The notes beneath the pieces are model-generated. The model saw nothing but the letters and a program-made list of their open reading frames with translations, was not told the origin of the DNA and searched no databases. Made by a program: the position numbers and the translations under genes. From Lujinxingia vulgaris (lineage in GTDB: Bacteria; Myxococcota_A; Bradymonadia; Bradymonadales; Bradymonadaceae), in the NCBI RefSeq assembly GCF_007997005.1, contig NZ_VOSL01000006.1:1-64000 (forward strand): a stretch of 64,000 bases of DNA, in the 5' to 3' direction. Below are positions 16,085-25,613 of the stretch, piece after piece (position 1 is the stretch's first letter; each line of letters begins with the position of its first letter).

Positions 16085-17351
16085 CGTTGTTCTGTAAGTT
16101 GTAGAGCGAGAGCACCAGGTTGAGATCTTCGGAGCGCAGCGTGTTGTTGGCCACCGAGGTGCGCAGGTACGAGATGGGGTTGTGCAGAAGTTTTTTGACC
16201 AACCCGCGGCTGAACTCTTCGAGCATCACCCGCTCCTGCTCGGAGATGCGCTTGTTGTGGCGGTCAATCTCCTGGGTGCAGACGTCTTCAAAGTAGCGGG
16301 CCAGAGACGCGATGGTGGGGGTCACAGCCATCGACTGCTGCCAGGCGCGCCACTGATCGAGCATCTGTTCGATGATGGCTTCCGCCGCCGGGATCTCATC
16401 TTTGCGGGTGGCCAGGTTGGCGGCCACTACGTGCTCCAGGTCGTCGATGTTGTAGAGGAACACGCTGTCGAAGCGCGCCACCTCCGGGTCGACGTTTCGC
16501 GGGTTGCTGATGTCGATCAGGAAAAGTGGACGGCGCTTGCGCGCCTTCATCACCGACTTGAGCGCGGCGTGCGTGAGCAGATAATCCGGTGAGCCGGTGG
16601 CAAAGACGGCGACCTCGGCGCTCACGATGGCGTCTTCGAGCTCTTCGAGCGGGCGGTAGGTGCCTTTGAACTGGTCGGCCAGCAGGCGCCCGCGCTCCTC
16701 GGAGCGGTTGAGCACTACGAATCGGGTGCCGCCGCTCTTCTCAAAGTGCATCGCGGCGGCCTCCGCCGTCTCACCGGCGCCCACGAGCACGATCTCACGC
16801 TGGTTGAAGTCACCAAAAATCTTGCTGGCCAGATCCACCGCCGCCGAGCTGATCGAGACGGCCCCCTCGCAGAGCGCCGTCTCGGTGCGGACCTGCTTGC
16901 CGACGCGAATAGCGAACTGAAAGAGGCGGTCGAGTACCGGCGATTTGGCGGGGTTGGCCAGCACCTGGTCATGCACATCTTTGACCTGAGCGAGGATCTG
17001 GTTTTCCCCCAGGGCCAGCGACTCCAGCGAAGCCGCCACGCGGAAGGCGTGGCGCGCGGCCGCATCGTCGAAGGCGATCATCGGCGCGGGCAGCGCGGCC
17101 AGCTCCATACCCCGCAGCCGGGCGACCTCCGGGGCCAGCTCCTCCCAGAGGGTGCGCGGCGTGGGGCCGTAGAGGTAGATCTCGGTGCGGTTGCACGTCG
17201 AGAGCACCGCGGCCTCACTGAGCCATCGCTGACGGCAGAGCGGTACCAGCGCTGCAATGTCTGCAGCGCTCATCGCCAGGGCGTCGCGTTCAGCCAGCGT
17301 CGCGTTGCGATGGCTAAACGAGATGAGGGTGAGCCGGTTGGGTGAGGTCAT
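16062..17351 (-). CDS. hemA: Glutamyl-tRNA reductase
   Basis: A 429-residue NADPH enzyme reducing glutamyl-tRNA to glutamate-1-semialdehyde, first step of the C5 pathway. The catalytic cysteine is Cys53 in LSTCNRTEIYLYG. The NADP fold reads VLVGAGETAEAAAMHF-like (IVLVGAGETAEAAAM), and the C-terminal dimerisation helices include LGENQILAQVKDVH earlier and EEFSRGLVKKLLHNPISYL at the end. Its start is 1 nt from the hemX stop. Presence of hemA and hemL shows that aminolevulinate is made from tRNA-bound glutamate, not by ALA synthase. Confidence 0.97.
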   Translation of the reverse strand: MTSPNRLTLISFSHRNATLAERDALAMSAADIAALVPLCRQRWLSEAAVLSTCNRTEIYLYGPTPRTLWEELAPEVARLRGMELAALPAPMIAFDDAAARHAFRVAASLESLALGENQILAQVKDVHDQVLANPAKSPVLDRLFQFAIRVGKQVRTETALCEGAVSISSAAVDLASKIFGDFNQREIVLVGAGETAEAAAMHFEKSGGTRFVVLNRSEERGRLLADQFKGTYRPLEELEDAIVSAEVAVFATGSPDYLLTHAALKSVMKARKRRPLFLIDISNPRNVDPEVARFDSVFLYNIDDLEHVVAANLATRKDEIPAAEAIIEQMLDQWRAWQQSMAVTPTIASLARYFEDVCTQEIDRHNKRISEQERVMLEEFSRGLVKKLLHNPISYLRTSVANNTLRSEDLNLVLSLYNLQNNDENPDEP

Positions 17352-17352
17352 G

Positions 17353-18183
17353 CTATTGGAAGGTGTGGAAGGAGCTAAAGAAGGTGTTGACGAGCACCAT
17401 TGACGCGATCAGCGCCAGGTAGCCCCCGAGCGAGAGGTAGCCCATGCGCAGCCCGCTGAGCTTGCGCAGCTTCGCCCAGATAAAGGCCACCGCGTAGGCG
17501 GCCCAGGCCACGTAAGTAATGACGATCTTGGGGTCGAGCAAGCTAAAGTCGTCCAGAACGTAGATCGCGACAAAATGCCCCGAAAAAAGCCCCAGCCCCA
17601 GGAGCACGATGCCGGCGAGTGTGGCCAGCCGACTCATGTTCTCAAGGGTATTTAAGGGGGGGAGCCTCCGAAAGAGCGCGCCCAGCTCACGGCTCTTAAG
17701 CTGCCTGGCGAGCAGCACGTACATCAGCGCGTAGATGGCGCTGATCGCCAGCGAGACAAAGCCCGAGAGGATGAAGATCACATGCACCCCGTAGATCGGG
17801 TGCTCGTGCAAGAGGGGGTGGGCCGTGTTGGGATCGATGATCAGCGACGACCAGGTCTGCGCCACGGCAGCCAGCCCCACGAAGAACGCGCCGGTGTTGG
17901 GCTCACCATGACGCCGTTCGGTCAGCGCATAAATCAGCCCGATGGCCAGCGCCAGCAGCGAGAGAAACTCACCTTTTGAGGAGACCGGAAAGTGGTTCAG
18001 CTCCACACCGCGCAGCGCCAGATAGAGCGCGTGTGTGCCCAGCGTCCCGTAGAGCAGGGGGGAGCCCCAGAAGCGCTGATCCCCGCGATCCTTACGGGCC
18101 ACAAAGCGGCGAACGTAGAGCGCGAAGATGGCCAGGTAAGCCAGCGGGAGCGCAATCTCAATGAGTTGAAAGACCTGCAACAT
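17353..18183 (-). CDS. hemX: HemX/CcsA-like cytochrome c assembly domain membrane protein
   Basis: A 276-residue inner-membrane protein with eight or so helices and the CcsA/CcmC-type core. The segment LTERRHGEPNTGAFFVGLA and the later HPLLHEHPIYGVHVIFILSGF and FSGHFVAIY supply histidines suited to heme binding. In many bacteria hemX lies directly before hemA and lowers HemA levels, or helps heme handling. Here it is the first gene of the heme operon, with hemA 1 nt after its stop. Assignment as HemX rests on context; a CcsA role in cytochrome c maturation cannot be excluded. Confidence 0.8.
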   Translation of the reverse strand: MLQVFQLIEIALPLAYLAIFALYVRRFVARKDRGDQRFWGSPLLYGTLGTHALYLALRGVELNHFPVSSKGEFLSLLALAIGLIYALTERRHGEPNTGAFFVGLAAVAQTWSSLIIDPNTAHPLLHEHPIYGVHVIFILSGFVSLAISAIYALMYVLLARQLKSRELGALFRRLPPLNTLENMSRLATLAGIVLLGLGLFSGHFVAIYVLDDFSLLDPKIVITYVAWAAYAVAFIWAKLRKLSGLRMGYLSLGGYLALIASMVLVNTFFSSFHTFQ

Positions 18184-18281
18184 GCGGGGCCTCTACGGCT
18201 GACAACAAAAGGGGCGGAGTGACGTCGGCAAGCCCGCCGCTGAGGCATGGCTGGCCGAGTTGGTCTTGGCCTCCGCGGGCA

Positions 18282-18310
18282 CTGATAGTCCGCCGGGGGC
18301 GGCGGGTCAA
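18282..18310 (-). promoter_or_regulatory. Candidate sigma-70 promoter of the heme operon
   Basis: On the minus strand TTGACC (18310-18305), a 17-nt spacer, then TATCAG (18287-18282). The start of transcription would fall near 18275, giving a leader of about 90 nt before hemX. The -35 box overlaps the stop codon of the upstream nitrilase-family gene. Confidence 0.5.
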
Positions 18311-19146
18311 ACCTCGTGTGCGTCCGGGCCCCGAAGCCCCAGACGTTGATGTGTGAGCACCGGCATGCTCTGGCGAATCTCGCGTTGACGCTCCAGGCTC
18401 AGATCCGCAACCACCACGCCGTTGCCTTCCTCAAGGCACCCCAGGCACTCGCCCCAGGGGTCGTAGATGACGGAGTTTCCATACGAAGAGCGCCTGCCGT
18501 AATGGTGACCCCACTGGTTGGGCGCGAGCACAAAACACTGATTCTCAATGGCGCGAGCCCGAAGCAGGGTGTGCCAGTGGGCACGGCCTGTCGGCAACGT
18601 GAACGCCGAGGGCACCGTCAACATTTCCGCGCCCTTGAGCGCGAGCTCCCGGTAGATCTCGGGGAAGCGCAGGTCGTAGCAGATCGTCAGCCCGACGCGC
18701 GCCTGCTCCTGACCCAGGGACACGTCGGCATAGACAAGCTCACGTCCCCCCATCACGCTCTTCGACTCCATCAGAGTGAGATCGCCGTCGACCTTCGCGT
18801 CAAAGAGGTGAATCTTGCGGTAGACCGCTCCGATATCGCCCTCGGGAGTGAGGTGAACCTGCGTATTAAAGGTGCGGGTGGGGTCGGGAGAGGTCTCTGC
18901 GAAGCTGCCCACGGTCAAAAAGACGCCGAGCTCGCGGGCCATCTTGCGGTAGGTCTGAATTTGAGGGCCGTCGAGGGGCTCGGCGACGGGCAGTTTGTCG
19001 CGGTCCGGGCCCAGGAAAGGCGCGCACTCCGGAAAGATCACCCAGCCTGCGCCTTGCTCCGCGGCGTCTTCGGCGAGCTGGTGGCAGGTTTTCAGGTTGT
19101 CTTCGATGTCGCGGGTTGAGGCGATCTGGGCGAGTGCGACGCGCAT
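18307..19146 (-). CDS. Carbon-nitrogen hydrolase (nitrilase superfamily, Nit-like amidase)
   Basis: A 279-residue cytoplasmic hydrolase. The Glu-Lys-Cys triad is visible: Glu40 (VIFPECAPF), Lys111 (VYRKIHLFDAKV) and Cys156 (LTICYDLRFPE). The closest described group by motif is the Nit1/NIT2 branch, which includes deaminated-glutathione and omega-amidases, all acting on C-N bonds of small amides. The substrate is not certain. It lies upstream of the heme operon on the same strand with a 123-nt gap that holds a candidate promoter, so the two are probably separate units. Confidence 0.9.
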   Translation of the reverse strand: MRVALAQIASTRDIEDNLKTCHQLAEDAAEQGAGWVIFPECAPFLGPDRDKLPVAEPLDGPQIQTYRKMARELGVFLTVGSFAETSPDPTRTFNTQVHLTPEGDIGAVYRKIHLFDAKVDGDLTLMESKSVMGGRELVYADVSLGQEQARVGLTICYDLRFPEIYRELALKGAEMLTVPSAFTLPTGRAHWHTLLRARAIENQCFVLAPNQWGHHYGRRSSYGNSVIYDPWGECLGCLEEGNGVVVADLSLERQREIRQSMPVLTHQRLGLRGPDAHEV

Positions 19147-19353
19147 GGCGACTCCGGTGCGGAGGGGAGGGTGAACTCGGGGCGAACGTCTTTAACGTCA
19201 TCAGGCCTCACCTCTAAGGCGCAAACCATCAGCCTGAGCGTTGAAACATCGTGAGCCTCCAGGCTGCTGTCAATGTCCCTGCGCACCGGCGGTTGCGTTG
19301 CCCTTTGAGCGGCCGCTGGCGTGGGCTCCGGGGCGCCTGTCGAAGACTGCACC

Positions 19354-19382
19354 TTGACAGATTCTCAGGCCTTGTTTACTAC
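19354..19382 (+). promoter_or_regulatory. Candidate promoter of the rimP-nusA-infB operon
   Basis: A perfect -35 box TTGACA (19354-19359), a 17-nt spacer and a weaker -10 TACTAC (19377-19382). Transcription would start near 19390. Confidence 0.45.
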
Positions 19383-19541
19383 ATCGGCCCGCGGCAGGCA
19401 GATTCGTTGGAAGAAGCGTGCCGGGTTGTCAGTTCATCGGGATAGAGCTGGCAGGGAGAGGTCTGAGAATGTGTTCAGTTTTTGCAGGTCTCTTCTCGGG
19501 CGACGTCAGGTAAAGGTGAGATCATCTGGCGTCTCGCTACA

Positions 19542-19587
19542 TTTCGCGGCGCTGAGCGAAAGTGGGCCCTCCAAGCCCGCTTTTTTT
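19542..19587 (+). terminator. Possible attenuator in the nusA operon leader
   Basis: A first hairpin TTTCGC/GCGAAA (19542-19561) is followed directly by GTGGGC/GCCCGC (19562-19580) and seven T residues (19581-19587). This has the form of an intrinsic terminator 80 nt before rimP. Since the same operon encodes NusA, which acts at such sites, an autoregulatory attenuator is plausible but not shown. Confidence 0.55.
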
Positions 19588-19667
19588 ATTTTTCAGGCCC
19601 GGGGGTAGCGCATCCCAGGATGCAGCGACACGCAACGCATGTTGAACACAGGTAAGGCCGAGGACAC

Positions 19668-20207
19668 GTGGGTAAGAAACGACGAAAAGAGCGACGCGCC
19701 AAAGCGCCAGCGCTGCCCCTGAGCAACGAGATCGCCCAGGCGATCGAGGGCTGGGCGCATGAGGCTGCCGAGGTGCATGAGCTGGAACTCTACGATGTGG
19801 TCACCAGCAGCGCCGGTGGCTGGTCGGTGCAGATTTTTGTGGATCGCCCCGACGCCGAGCCCGGCACGGGCGTGGCCGTTGAGGACTGCGCCCGCGTCAG
19901 CCGTTATGTCGAGGCGTTGCTCGACGCCGATGAGCGGGTCCCGGAGCGTTACGTGCTGGAGGTCTCCAGCCCGGGCGTGGAGCGCAAACTCACCAAACCT
20001 GCGCATTACGAAAAAGCGGTCGATCGCGAGGTTGAACTTGTGGTTCGCGAGCAGATCGATGGACAGAACAAGGTAGTCGGGCGGCTGACGTCTTTTGAGG
20101 ACGACACGCTGACCCTCGAGATGGACGGCGCCACGGTGAACATCCCGTTGAGCGGGGTGAGCCGGGCGAAGTTGACGTTCGACTTTTCAGGAGCGAAGCA
20201 GCGATGA
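19668..20207 (+). CDS. rimP: Ribosome maturation factor RimP
   Basis: A 179-residue cytoplasmic protein that assists 30S subunit assembly. After a basic N-terminal extension (KKRRKERRAKA) come the RimP N-domain with LELYDVVTSSAGGWSVQIFVD and the highly typical RYVLEVSSPGVERKL. A small SH3-like C-domain (VVGRLTSFEDDTLTLEMDG) ends it. The start is GTG with GAGG 5 nt upstream. It overlaps nusA by 4 nt. Confidence 0.95.
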   Translation: MGKKRRKERRAKAPALPLSNEIAQAIEGWAHEAAEVHELELYDVVTSSAGGWSVQIFVDRPDAEPGTGVAVEDCARVSRYVEALLDADERVPERYVLEVSSPGVERKLTKPAHYEKAVDREVELVVREQIDGQNKVVGRLTSFEDDTLTLEMDGATVNIPLSGVSRAKLTFDFSGAKQR

Positions 20208-21931
20208 ATCTCAACAGTGTCATCGAAGAGGTCGGAAGGACCAAAGGGATCGATCGTTCGATCCTTGTGGAGACCCTTGAGGCGGCCATCTTGACCGCGG
20301 CGCGCCGGACCTACGGCGCCCAGCGCGAGATCGAGGCCGAATACAACGAAGAGAGCGGGGAGGTGCAACTCTTCCAGATCATCACCGTCAGTGATGATGT
20401 GGAGAACCCCTACCGCGAGGTCTCCGTGGAGGAGGTGCGCGAGGCGGGCTTTGAAGCCGAGCCTGGCGATGAGCTCCTCTTCCAGATCTTCTACCGCGAA
20501 GACGACAAAGAGAAGGCCAAGGCGCAGGACAAGCGCTACGGCAAGTTGCTCAAGCTCGACTCGTACAACTCCACCTTCGGCCGCATCGCCGCGCAGACTG
20601 CCAAGCAAGTCATCATTCAGCGCGTGCGCGAGGCCGAGCGCGACATCATCTACGATGAGTACAAAGACACCGTCGGTGACATGGTCATCGGTCGGGTGCG
20701 CCGCTTTGAGAAGGGCAACATCATCGTGGACCTGGGTCGCACCGACGCGATCCTGCCGCGCCGCGAGCAGACCCCGCGTGAGAGCTACCGCCCGGGCGAC
20801 CGTCTGCAGGCGATGATCAAAGAGGTTCAGAAGTCCAGCCGCGATCCGCAGGTTGTCTTAACGCGCGCCGATCCCATGCTTCTGCTCAAGCTGTTTGAAC
20901 AGGAGGTTCCGGAGATTCACGAGGGCGCGGTGCGTATTGTGGCCGTGGCGCGTGAGCCGGGCGTGCGCACCAAGGTGGCCGTCTACAGCCGTGACAGCGA
21001 TGTCGATCCGGTCGGCGCCTGCGTCGGGATGCGCGGCTCGCGCGTCCAGGCGGTGGTTCAGGAGCTGCGCGGTGAGAAGATCGACATTGTGCCTTACGTC
21101 GAAGACACCGCCCGCTTTGTGTGCAACGCCATCAGCCCCGCTGAGGTCGCCAAGGTCCTGATCGACGAGTCGAACATGACCATGGAGCTTATCGTCCCCG
21201 ACGATCAGCTCAGCCTGGCGATCGGTCGCGGTGGTCAGAACGTGCGTCTGGCCGCTCAGCTCACCGGCTGGAACCTCGACATCATCAGCGAGACTCGACT
21301 CAAGAACATGATGGCCGAGTCGCGCGCCCAGCTGCTGGAGTTTGAGGGGATCACCGAGGATATGGTCGATACGCTCTTCACGCTTGGATACAACAAGCTC
21401 GAGCATATGGCACACGCCGCCGCTCCCGAGCTTGCACAGATTCCGGGACTCAACGCCGAGTCGGCCGAGCGCATCATTGCGGCCGCCGCCGAGATCCTCG
21501 CGCGTCCCGCCCCCGGCTCGCCGGAGGCGATGACCGAGGCGGACTACGAGCGTAAGGCGCTGGAAGATATCCGCGGTGTGGGCACCAAGGTGGCCGCCTC
21601 GCTTCACGACTCGGGCTACATCAGCGTGGAGCATATCGCGTTCGCCGAAGACGCCAGCAAACTGGCCGAGGCCGCGGGTCTGGGCAAGAACGTCAAGAAG
21701 GCCAAACAGATCCTCAGCGCCGCCGAAGATCACCTCAAGCGTGAGCTGGAGCTCGACGATGAAGCCTTCGAGGCGCGTCGGGCCGAGTTTAAGGCTGCGC
21801 AGGCCGAAGGCGCCGCGTCGGGTGACGAGGCCGAGGCCGCCGAGGCACAGGACGAACAACCGGCCACCGCCGGCGAGGACACTGCGGAGCCGGCGGAAGC
21901 CACCAAGAGTGATGATGAGGAGGACGCCTGA
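20204..21931 (+). CDS. nusA: Transcription termination/antitermination factor NusA
   Basis: A 575-residue RNA polymerase-binding factor. Domains in order: N-terminal polymerase-binding domain (1 to about 125), an S1 domain near 155-220 (GDMVIGRVRRFEKGNIIVDL), two KH domains (VGACVGMRGSRVQAVVQEL and LSLAIGRGGQNVRLAAQLTG), then two helix-hairpin-helix acidic repeats near 375-430 and 440-510. It ends in an acidic Glu/Ala tail. The double C-terminal repeat resembles the E. coli form rather than the short Bacillus form. Its stop codon overlaps the next gene's CTG start. Confidence 0.96.
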   Translation: MNLNSVIEEVGRTKGIDRSILVETLEAAILTAARRTYGAQREIEAEYNEESGEVQLFQIITVSDDVENPYREVSVEEVREAGFEAEPGDELLFQIFYREDDKEKAKAQDKRYGKLLKLDSYNSTFGRIAAQTAKQVIIQRVREAERDIIYDEYKDTVGDMVIGRVRRFEKGNIIVDLGRTDAILPRREQTPRESYRPGDRLQAMIKEVQKSSRDPQVVLTRADPMLLLKLFEQEVPEIHEGAVRIVAVAREPGVRTKVAVYSRDSDVDPVGACVGMRGSRVQAVVQELRGEKIDIVPYVEDTARFVCNAISPAEVAKVLIDESNMTMELIVPDDQLSLAIGRGGQNVRLAAQLTGWNLDIISETRLKNMMAESRAQLLEFEGITEDMVDTLFTLGYNKLEHMAHAAAPELAQIPGLNAESAERIIAAAAEILARPAPGSPEAMTEADYERKALEDIRGVGTKVAASLHDSGYISVEHIAFAEDASKLAEAAGLGKNVKKAKQILSAAEDHLKRELELDDEAFEARRAEFKAAQAEGAASGDEAEAAEAQDEQPATAGEDTAEPAEATKSDDEEDA

Positions 21932-22566
21932 ACGTCGGTAAGCACACAGCACCAGGTGAACAAAACCCCGAGCCTTCCCACACCCCGCAGCGTACCTGCG
22001 TGGGGTGTCGGGAGGTTGGGGAGCCCGCGGGTTGGGAGCGTTTCGTCTATGTCGAGGGTCACGGGTTGATCCACGACGTGCGACGCAAGGCACCCGGCCG
22101 CGGGGTGTGGGTTCACGCCGATCCGCACTGTCTGCAGAAGGCGCTTGAGCGCGGCGGGTTTCAACGCTCGCTCAAGCGTCGCGTGGAGCTGCCGCAGCTC
22201 TCCGAGCTGCTCGCGCAGCTTCGAGAGGGTGCCCGCCGTCGCCTCAATGAGGCGCTGCAGATCGCGCTGCGGGCTCGCGCCACCACCCCGGGGCAGACCT
22301 TCGTCAAGGAGGCGATGCGCAACGACACGATCGTCGTGCTCATCCTCGCCAGCGACGCCGGTGAGAGCACCCGCACCAAGTTCACCACCAACGCGCAGCG
22401 CAAGGGCATAGACGTGATCGAACTCTGGACCGGCGACGAGCTGGGCCAGATGGCGAAGGGCCAGGCCTACGTCTCCGTGATTGGCGTTGAAGCCGGCCCC
22501 CACGCCGAGCGAATCGTGAAGCATTGGAAGAGTTTGGAGGCGCTCAGTGCGACTTCGAAAACATAG
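21928..22566 (+). CDS. ylxR: YlxR (DUF448) fused to an L7Ae/YlxQ-like RNA-binding domain
   Basis: About 212 residues. The N-terminal YlxR module has RTCVGCREVGE and GRGVWVHADPHC; the C-terminal half (RNDTIVVLILASDAGESTR and VIELWTGDELGQMAKG) is an L7Ae/L30e-type RNA-binding fold. The first in-frame ATG or GTG is the GTG at 22000, which would cut the RTCVGC motif in two. I prefer a CTG at 21928 that overlaps the nusA stop (CTGA) and has GAGGAGG 4 nt upstream, giving MNVGKHTAPGEQ at the N-terminus. Both modules bind RNA; YlxR has been proposed to act with RNase P or in regulation. The CTG start is inference. Confidence 0.8.
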   Translation: MNVGKHTAPGEQNPEPSHTPQRTCVGCREVGEPAGWERFVYVEGHGLIHDVRRKAPGRGVWVHADPHCLQKALERGGFQRSLKRRVELPQLSELLAQLREGARRRLNEALQIALRARATTPGQTFVKEAMRNDTIVVLILASDAGESTRTKFTTNAQRKGIDVIELWTGDELGQMAKGQAYVSVIGVEAGPHAERIVKHWKSLEALSATSKT

Positions 22567-22749
22567 TGATTGAACACGTCGCGGATCCTCGCCAGCCGGT
22601 GAGGGTGCCTGCGTTTTGAAGGGCCTTCTCTTTGTGGTAGTAAGCGCTCGAGAAGGCGATAGATGGTCAAGAAAGCCGACGATCGCGACGAGAAAGAAGA
22701 CTGTCCGCGCGGAGCGTCATCAAACCCCGACGGACAGAGTGGAGACGAT

Positions 22750-25572
22750 ATGCCTAAGCAGCAACGCGTATATGAGCTAGCCCAAGAGCTAGAGATCAAT
22801 AAGCAAGAGTTGGTATCCAAGATTAACGAGCTCGACCTGGGCTTCTCCGTCAATAACTACATGACGGTGCTCAACCCGCCGGAGATCGACTCGATCAAGG
22901 CCGCGCTCGGTGGCAAGAAGGCCGAAGCGCCCAAGAAGAAGTCCACCAAGTCGAGCAAGAAGAAGAGCTCGAAGAAGGCCGACGAGCCCGCCGAAGAGAA
23001 GGTGGAGGCCGCTCCGGCCGCGCCGGTGGTTCGCCGTCGTCGCAAAGCGTCGACCGAGGAGGACGAGTCCACCGAGGAGAGCACCGAGACCGAGGTCGAG
23101 GTGGTCCGCCCGACGGTGCGTCGTCGCCGCAAGGTCGAGACGGCCGACGAGGTCGAGGAGAGCGCTGAGGAGCCGGCTGTCGAGGCTGAGAAGCCCGAAG
23201 AGGTCGAGGCTGCCGAAGCGCCCGCCGCCGAAGAGCCTGTCGCCGAAGAGGCCCCGGCCGAAGAAGTGGCCGCCGAAGAGGCTGCGCCTGAAGAGGGTGA
23301 AGCGAGCGAGGAGGCCGCTGAGCCGGCTGAGGAGACCGAAGAGGTCGCCGCTGCCGCCGAAGAGCCTGCTGCCGAAGAAGCCCCGGTCGCCGAAGAGAAA
23401 GCCGCCGAAGAGCCTGCCGAAGAAGCGAAGAGTGATGCCGGTGAAGCAGCTGCGGAAGCCGGTGAGACGCCGGCTGCCCCTGTGGCGCCTCCGGTGCGTC
23501 GTCCGCCGCCGCGTAACCCCAAGGGTGGCGCCAAGGTGCTCGGTCGTATCAGCGAGAGCGTGCTCAAAGATCGCCTCGCCGCCGAGAATAAAGACTTTAC
23601 CCCCGGGCCGTCGCGTCGTCCCAGCGGTGGAGGCGGCTCGCGTTCGTCGAGCAGCCGTCGCCGTGGTCGCACCAAGCGCGTGGTCGAAGGATCGGATCTG
23701 TACGGGCCGAAGTCCCGCCGCAGCCGTCGCGGAGGATCGCGAGGTCGCAGCCGTGGCCGGGCCAAGAAGACGCAGAAGACCGAGATCACGCAGGCAGCCG
23801 AGCATAAGCGCGTCATTCGCATTGAAGACGTCATCTCGGTCGGTGACCTCGCGCACCAGATGGGCATCAAGGCCGCACAGGTCGCGATGAAGCTCATCGA
23901 GAGCGGCATGATGGCCACGGTGAACACCACTCTGGACTTCGAGACCGCCGCGTTGATCGCCGATGAGTTCGACTACACGGTGGAGAACGTCGCTTTCGAT
24001 ATCGCGAACTTCTACGACACGAACCCCGATGAAGAAGAGACCCTCGAGCGTCGCGCTCCCGTCGTCACGGTGATGGGTCACGTCGACCACGGGAAGACCT
24101 CGCTCCTCGATGCGGTGCGCGCTTCTTCGGTGACCAGCGGCGAAGCCGGTGGCATCACCCAGCATATCGGCGCCTACATGGTGGAGACCACGGCCGGTAT
24201 GGTGACCTTCCTGGATACCCCGGGTCACGAGGCGTTCACCGCCCTGCGTGCCCGTGGTGCCAAGGCCACCGATATCGTGGTCCTGGTCGTCGCCGCCGAT
24301 GACGGTGTGATGCCGCAGACGGTTGAGGCGATTAACCACGCCCGCGCCGCCGAGGTTCCGATCATCGTGGCGATCAACAAGATCGATAAGCCGGGCGCCA
24401 ACCCCGACCGCGTAAAGACCGCGCTGACCGAGTACAACCTCATCCCCGAGGAATGGGGCGGAAGCACCCTCTTTGTGGAAGTCAGCGCCCTTGAGAAGCT
24501 CAATATCGAAGGGCTGCTCGAAGCGATCTCGCTGCAGGCCGAGCTCCAGGAGCTCCGAGCCCGCCCCGATCGCGACGCTCAGGGTATCGTGATCGAAGCC
24601 GAGCTCGACATCGGACGCGGTCCGGTGGCCACCGTGCTCGTGCAGCGCGGTACGCTCAACCGCGGCGATATCCTGGTCAGCGGTCGCTACTACGGCCGCG
24701 TGCGTACCATGCACAATGACCGCGCCCAGACCATCGACAAGGCCGGCCCCAGTCAGCCCGTCGAGATCACCGGTCTGAGCGGTATCCCCGAAGCCGGCGA
24801 GCCCTTCTTTGTGGTGACCGAAGAGCGCGACGCCAAGCGCATCACCGAGAACGTCGCCGATCAGCGTCGTAAAGAGGTCATGGCCAGCCGCGCCAAGGAG
24901 TCTGCAGGTAGCCTGGAAGATCTCTCGGCGATGATTGCCCGCGGTGAGATGAAGACCCTCAAAGTCATCCTTAAGGGCGATGTGCAGGGCTCGGTCGAGG
25001 CCATTAAGGAGGCCTTCGGCAAGCTCGGCAACGATGAGGTTCGCACCAAGATCATCCACACCGGTGTGGGTGGTATCACTGAGAACGACGTCAACCTGGC
25101 AGCGTCCTCCGATGCCGGCGCGGTGATCGTGGGCTTCAACGTGCGTCCGGACAACCGGGCCGCCGAGGTCGCCGAGAAGTACGGCGTGCAGATCCTCACC
25201 CACAGCATCATCTACGACGCCATCGAGCAGGTGCGCGGTATCCTCGAAGGGCTCCTCTCTCCGGTTGTCCAGGAGAAGGTCCTGGGTCACGCCGAAGTTC
25301 GCGAGACCTTCAGCGCACCGAAGATCGGTACTATCGCCGGTGTGTACGTGACCGACGGGATCGTCCGCCGCAACGCGAAGGCTCGCCTGCTTCGCGGCGA
25401 ACGGGTCATCTACGAGTCGACGGTCGGTTCGTTGCGTCGCTTCAAGGATGACGCCAAAGAGGTCAAGACGGGCTTTGAATGCGGTCTGAGCATTGAGAAC
25501 TACAACGACATCAAAGTCGGTGACGTTGTGGAAGTCTTCGAACTCGAAGAGGTCAAGGCGACCTTCGATTGA
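22750..25572 (+). CDS. infB: Translation initiation factor IF-2
   Basis: About 940 residues. It brings fMet-tRNA to the 30S subunit and promotes subunit joining. The N-terminal IF2_N domain ([17 protein letters not shown]) is followed by a very long low-complexity Glu/Ala/Pro and Lys/Arg linker, then a second IF2_N-like module ([19 protein letters not shown]). The G domain has GHVDHGKTS (443-451), DTPGHEAF and NKID, and the C1/C2 domains follow. GGAG lies 5 nt before the ATG at 22750, which matches the family start. An in-frame ATG at 22663 with AAGG upstream would add 29 polar residues and might give a second isoform. Confidence 0.95.
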   Translation: MPKQQRVYELAQELEINKQELVSKINELDLGFSVNNYMTVLNPPEIDSIKAALGGKKAEAPKKKSTKSSKKKSSKKADEPAEEKVEAAPAAPVVRRRRKASTEEDESTEESTETEVEVVRPTVRRRRKVETADEVEESAEEPAVEAEKPEEVEAAEAPAAEEPVAEEAPAEEVAAEEAAPEEGEASEEAAEPAEETEEVAAAAEEPAAEEAPVAEEKAAEEPAEEAKSDAGEAAAEAGETPAAPVAPPVRRPPPRNPKGGAKVLGRISESVLKDRLAAENKDFTPGPSRRPSGGGGSRSSSSRRRGRTKRVVEGSDLYGPKSRRSRRGGSRGRSRGRAKKTQKTEITQAAEHKRVIRIEDVISVGDLAHQMGIKAAQVAMKLIESGMMATVNTTLDFETAALIADEFDYTVENVAFDIANFYDTNPDEEETLERRAPVVTVMGHVDHGKTSLLDAVRASSVTSGEAGGITQHIGAYMVETTAGMVTFLDTPGHEAFTALRARGAKATDIVVLVVAADDGVMPQTVEAINHARAAEVPIIVAINKIDKPGANPDRVKTALTEYNLIPEEWGGSTLFVEVSALEKLNIEGLLEAISLQAELQELRARPDRDAQGIVIEAELDIGRGPVATVLVQRGTLNRGDILVSGRYYGRVRTMHNDRAQTIDKAGPSQPVEITGLSGIPEAGEPFFVVTEERDAKRITENVADQRRKEVMASRAKESAGSLEDLSAMIARGEMKTLKVILKGDVQGSVEAIKEAFGKLGNDEVRTKIIHTGVGGITENDVNLAASSDAGAVIVGFNVRPDNRAAEVAEKYGVQILTHSIIYDAIEQVRGILEGLLSPVVQEKVLGHAEVRETFSAPKIGTIAGVYVTDGIVRRNAKARLLRGERVIYESTVGSLRRFKDDAKEVKTGFECGLSIENYNDIKVGDVVEVFELEEVKATFD

Positions 25573-25613
25573 GGTGAGCACGTCACCTCAGTTGCGGGTA
25601 GCTGGAGAACATC

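Larger units (their letters stand above)
19147..19667 (+). other. Gene-free leader region of the nusA operon
   Basis: This 521-nt stretch between the divergent nitrilase gene and rimP shows no credible reading frame, tRNA or known RNA. It holds a candidate promoter (19354-19382) and two successive hairpins with a T tract (19542-19587). A transcript from that promoter would have a leader of about 280 nt before rimP. Confidence 0.6.

Noticed and set aside
22789-25581. A 930-codon minus-strand frame antisense to infB
   Set aside because: Antisense of infB at high GC; composition is Leu/Gly/Asp-biased with no recognisable domain.
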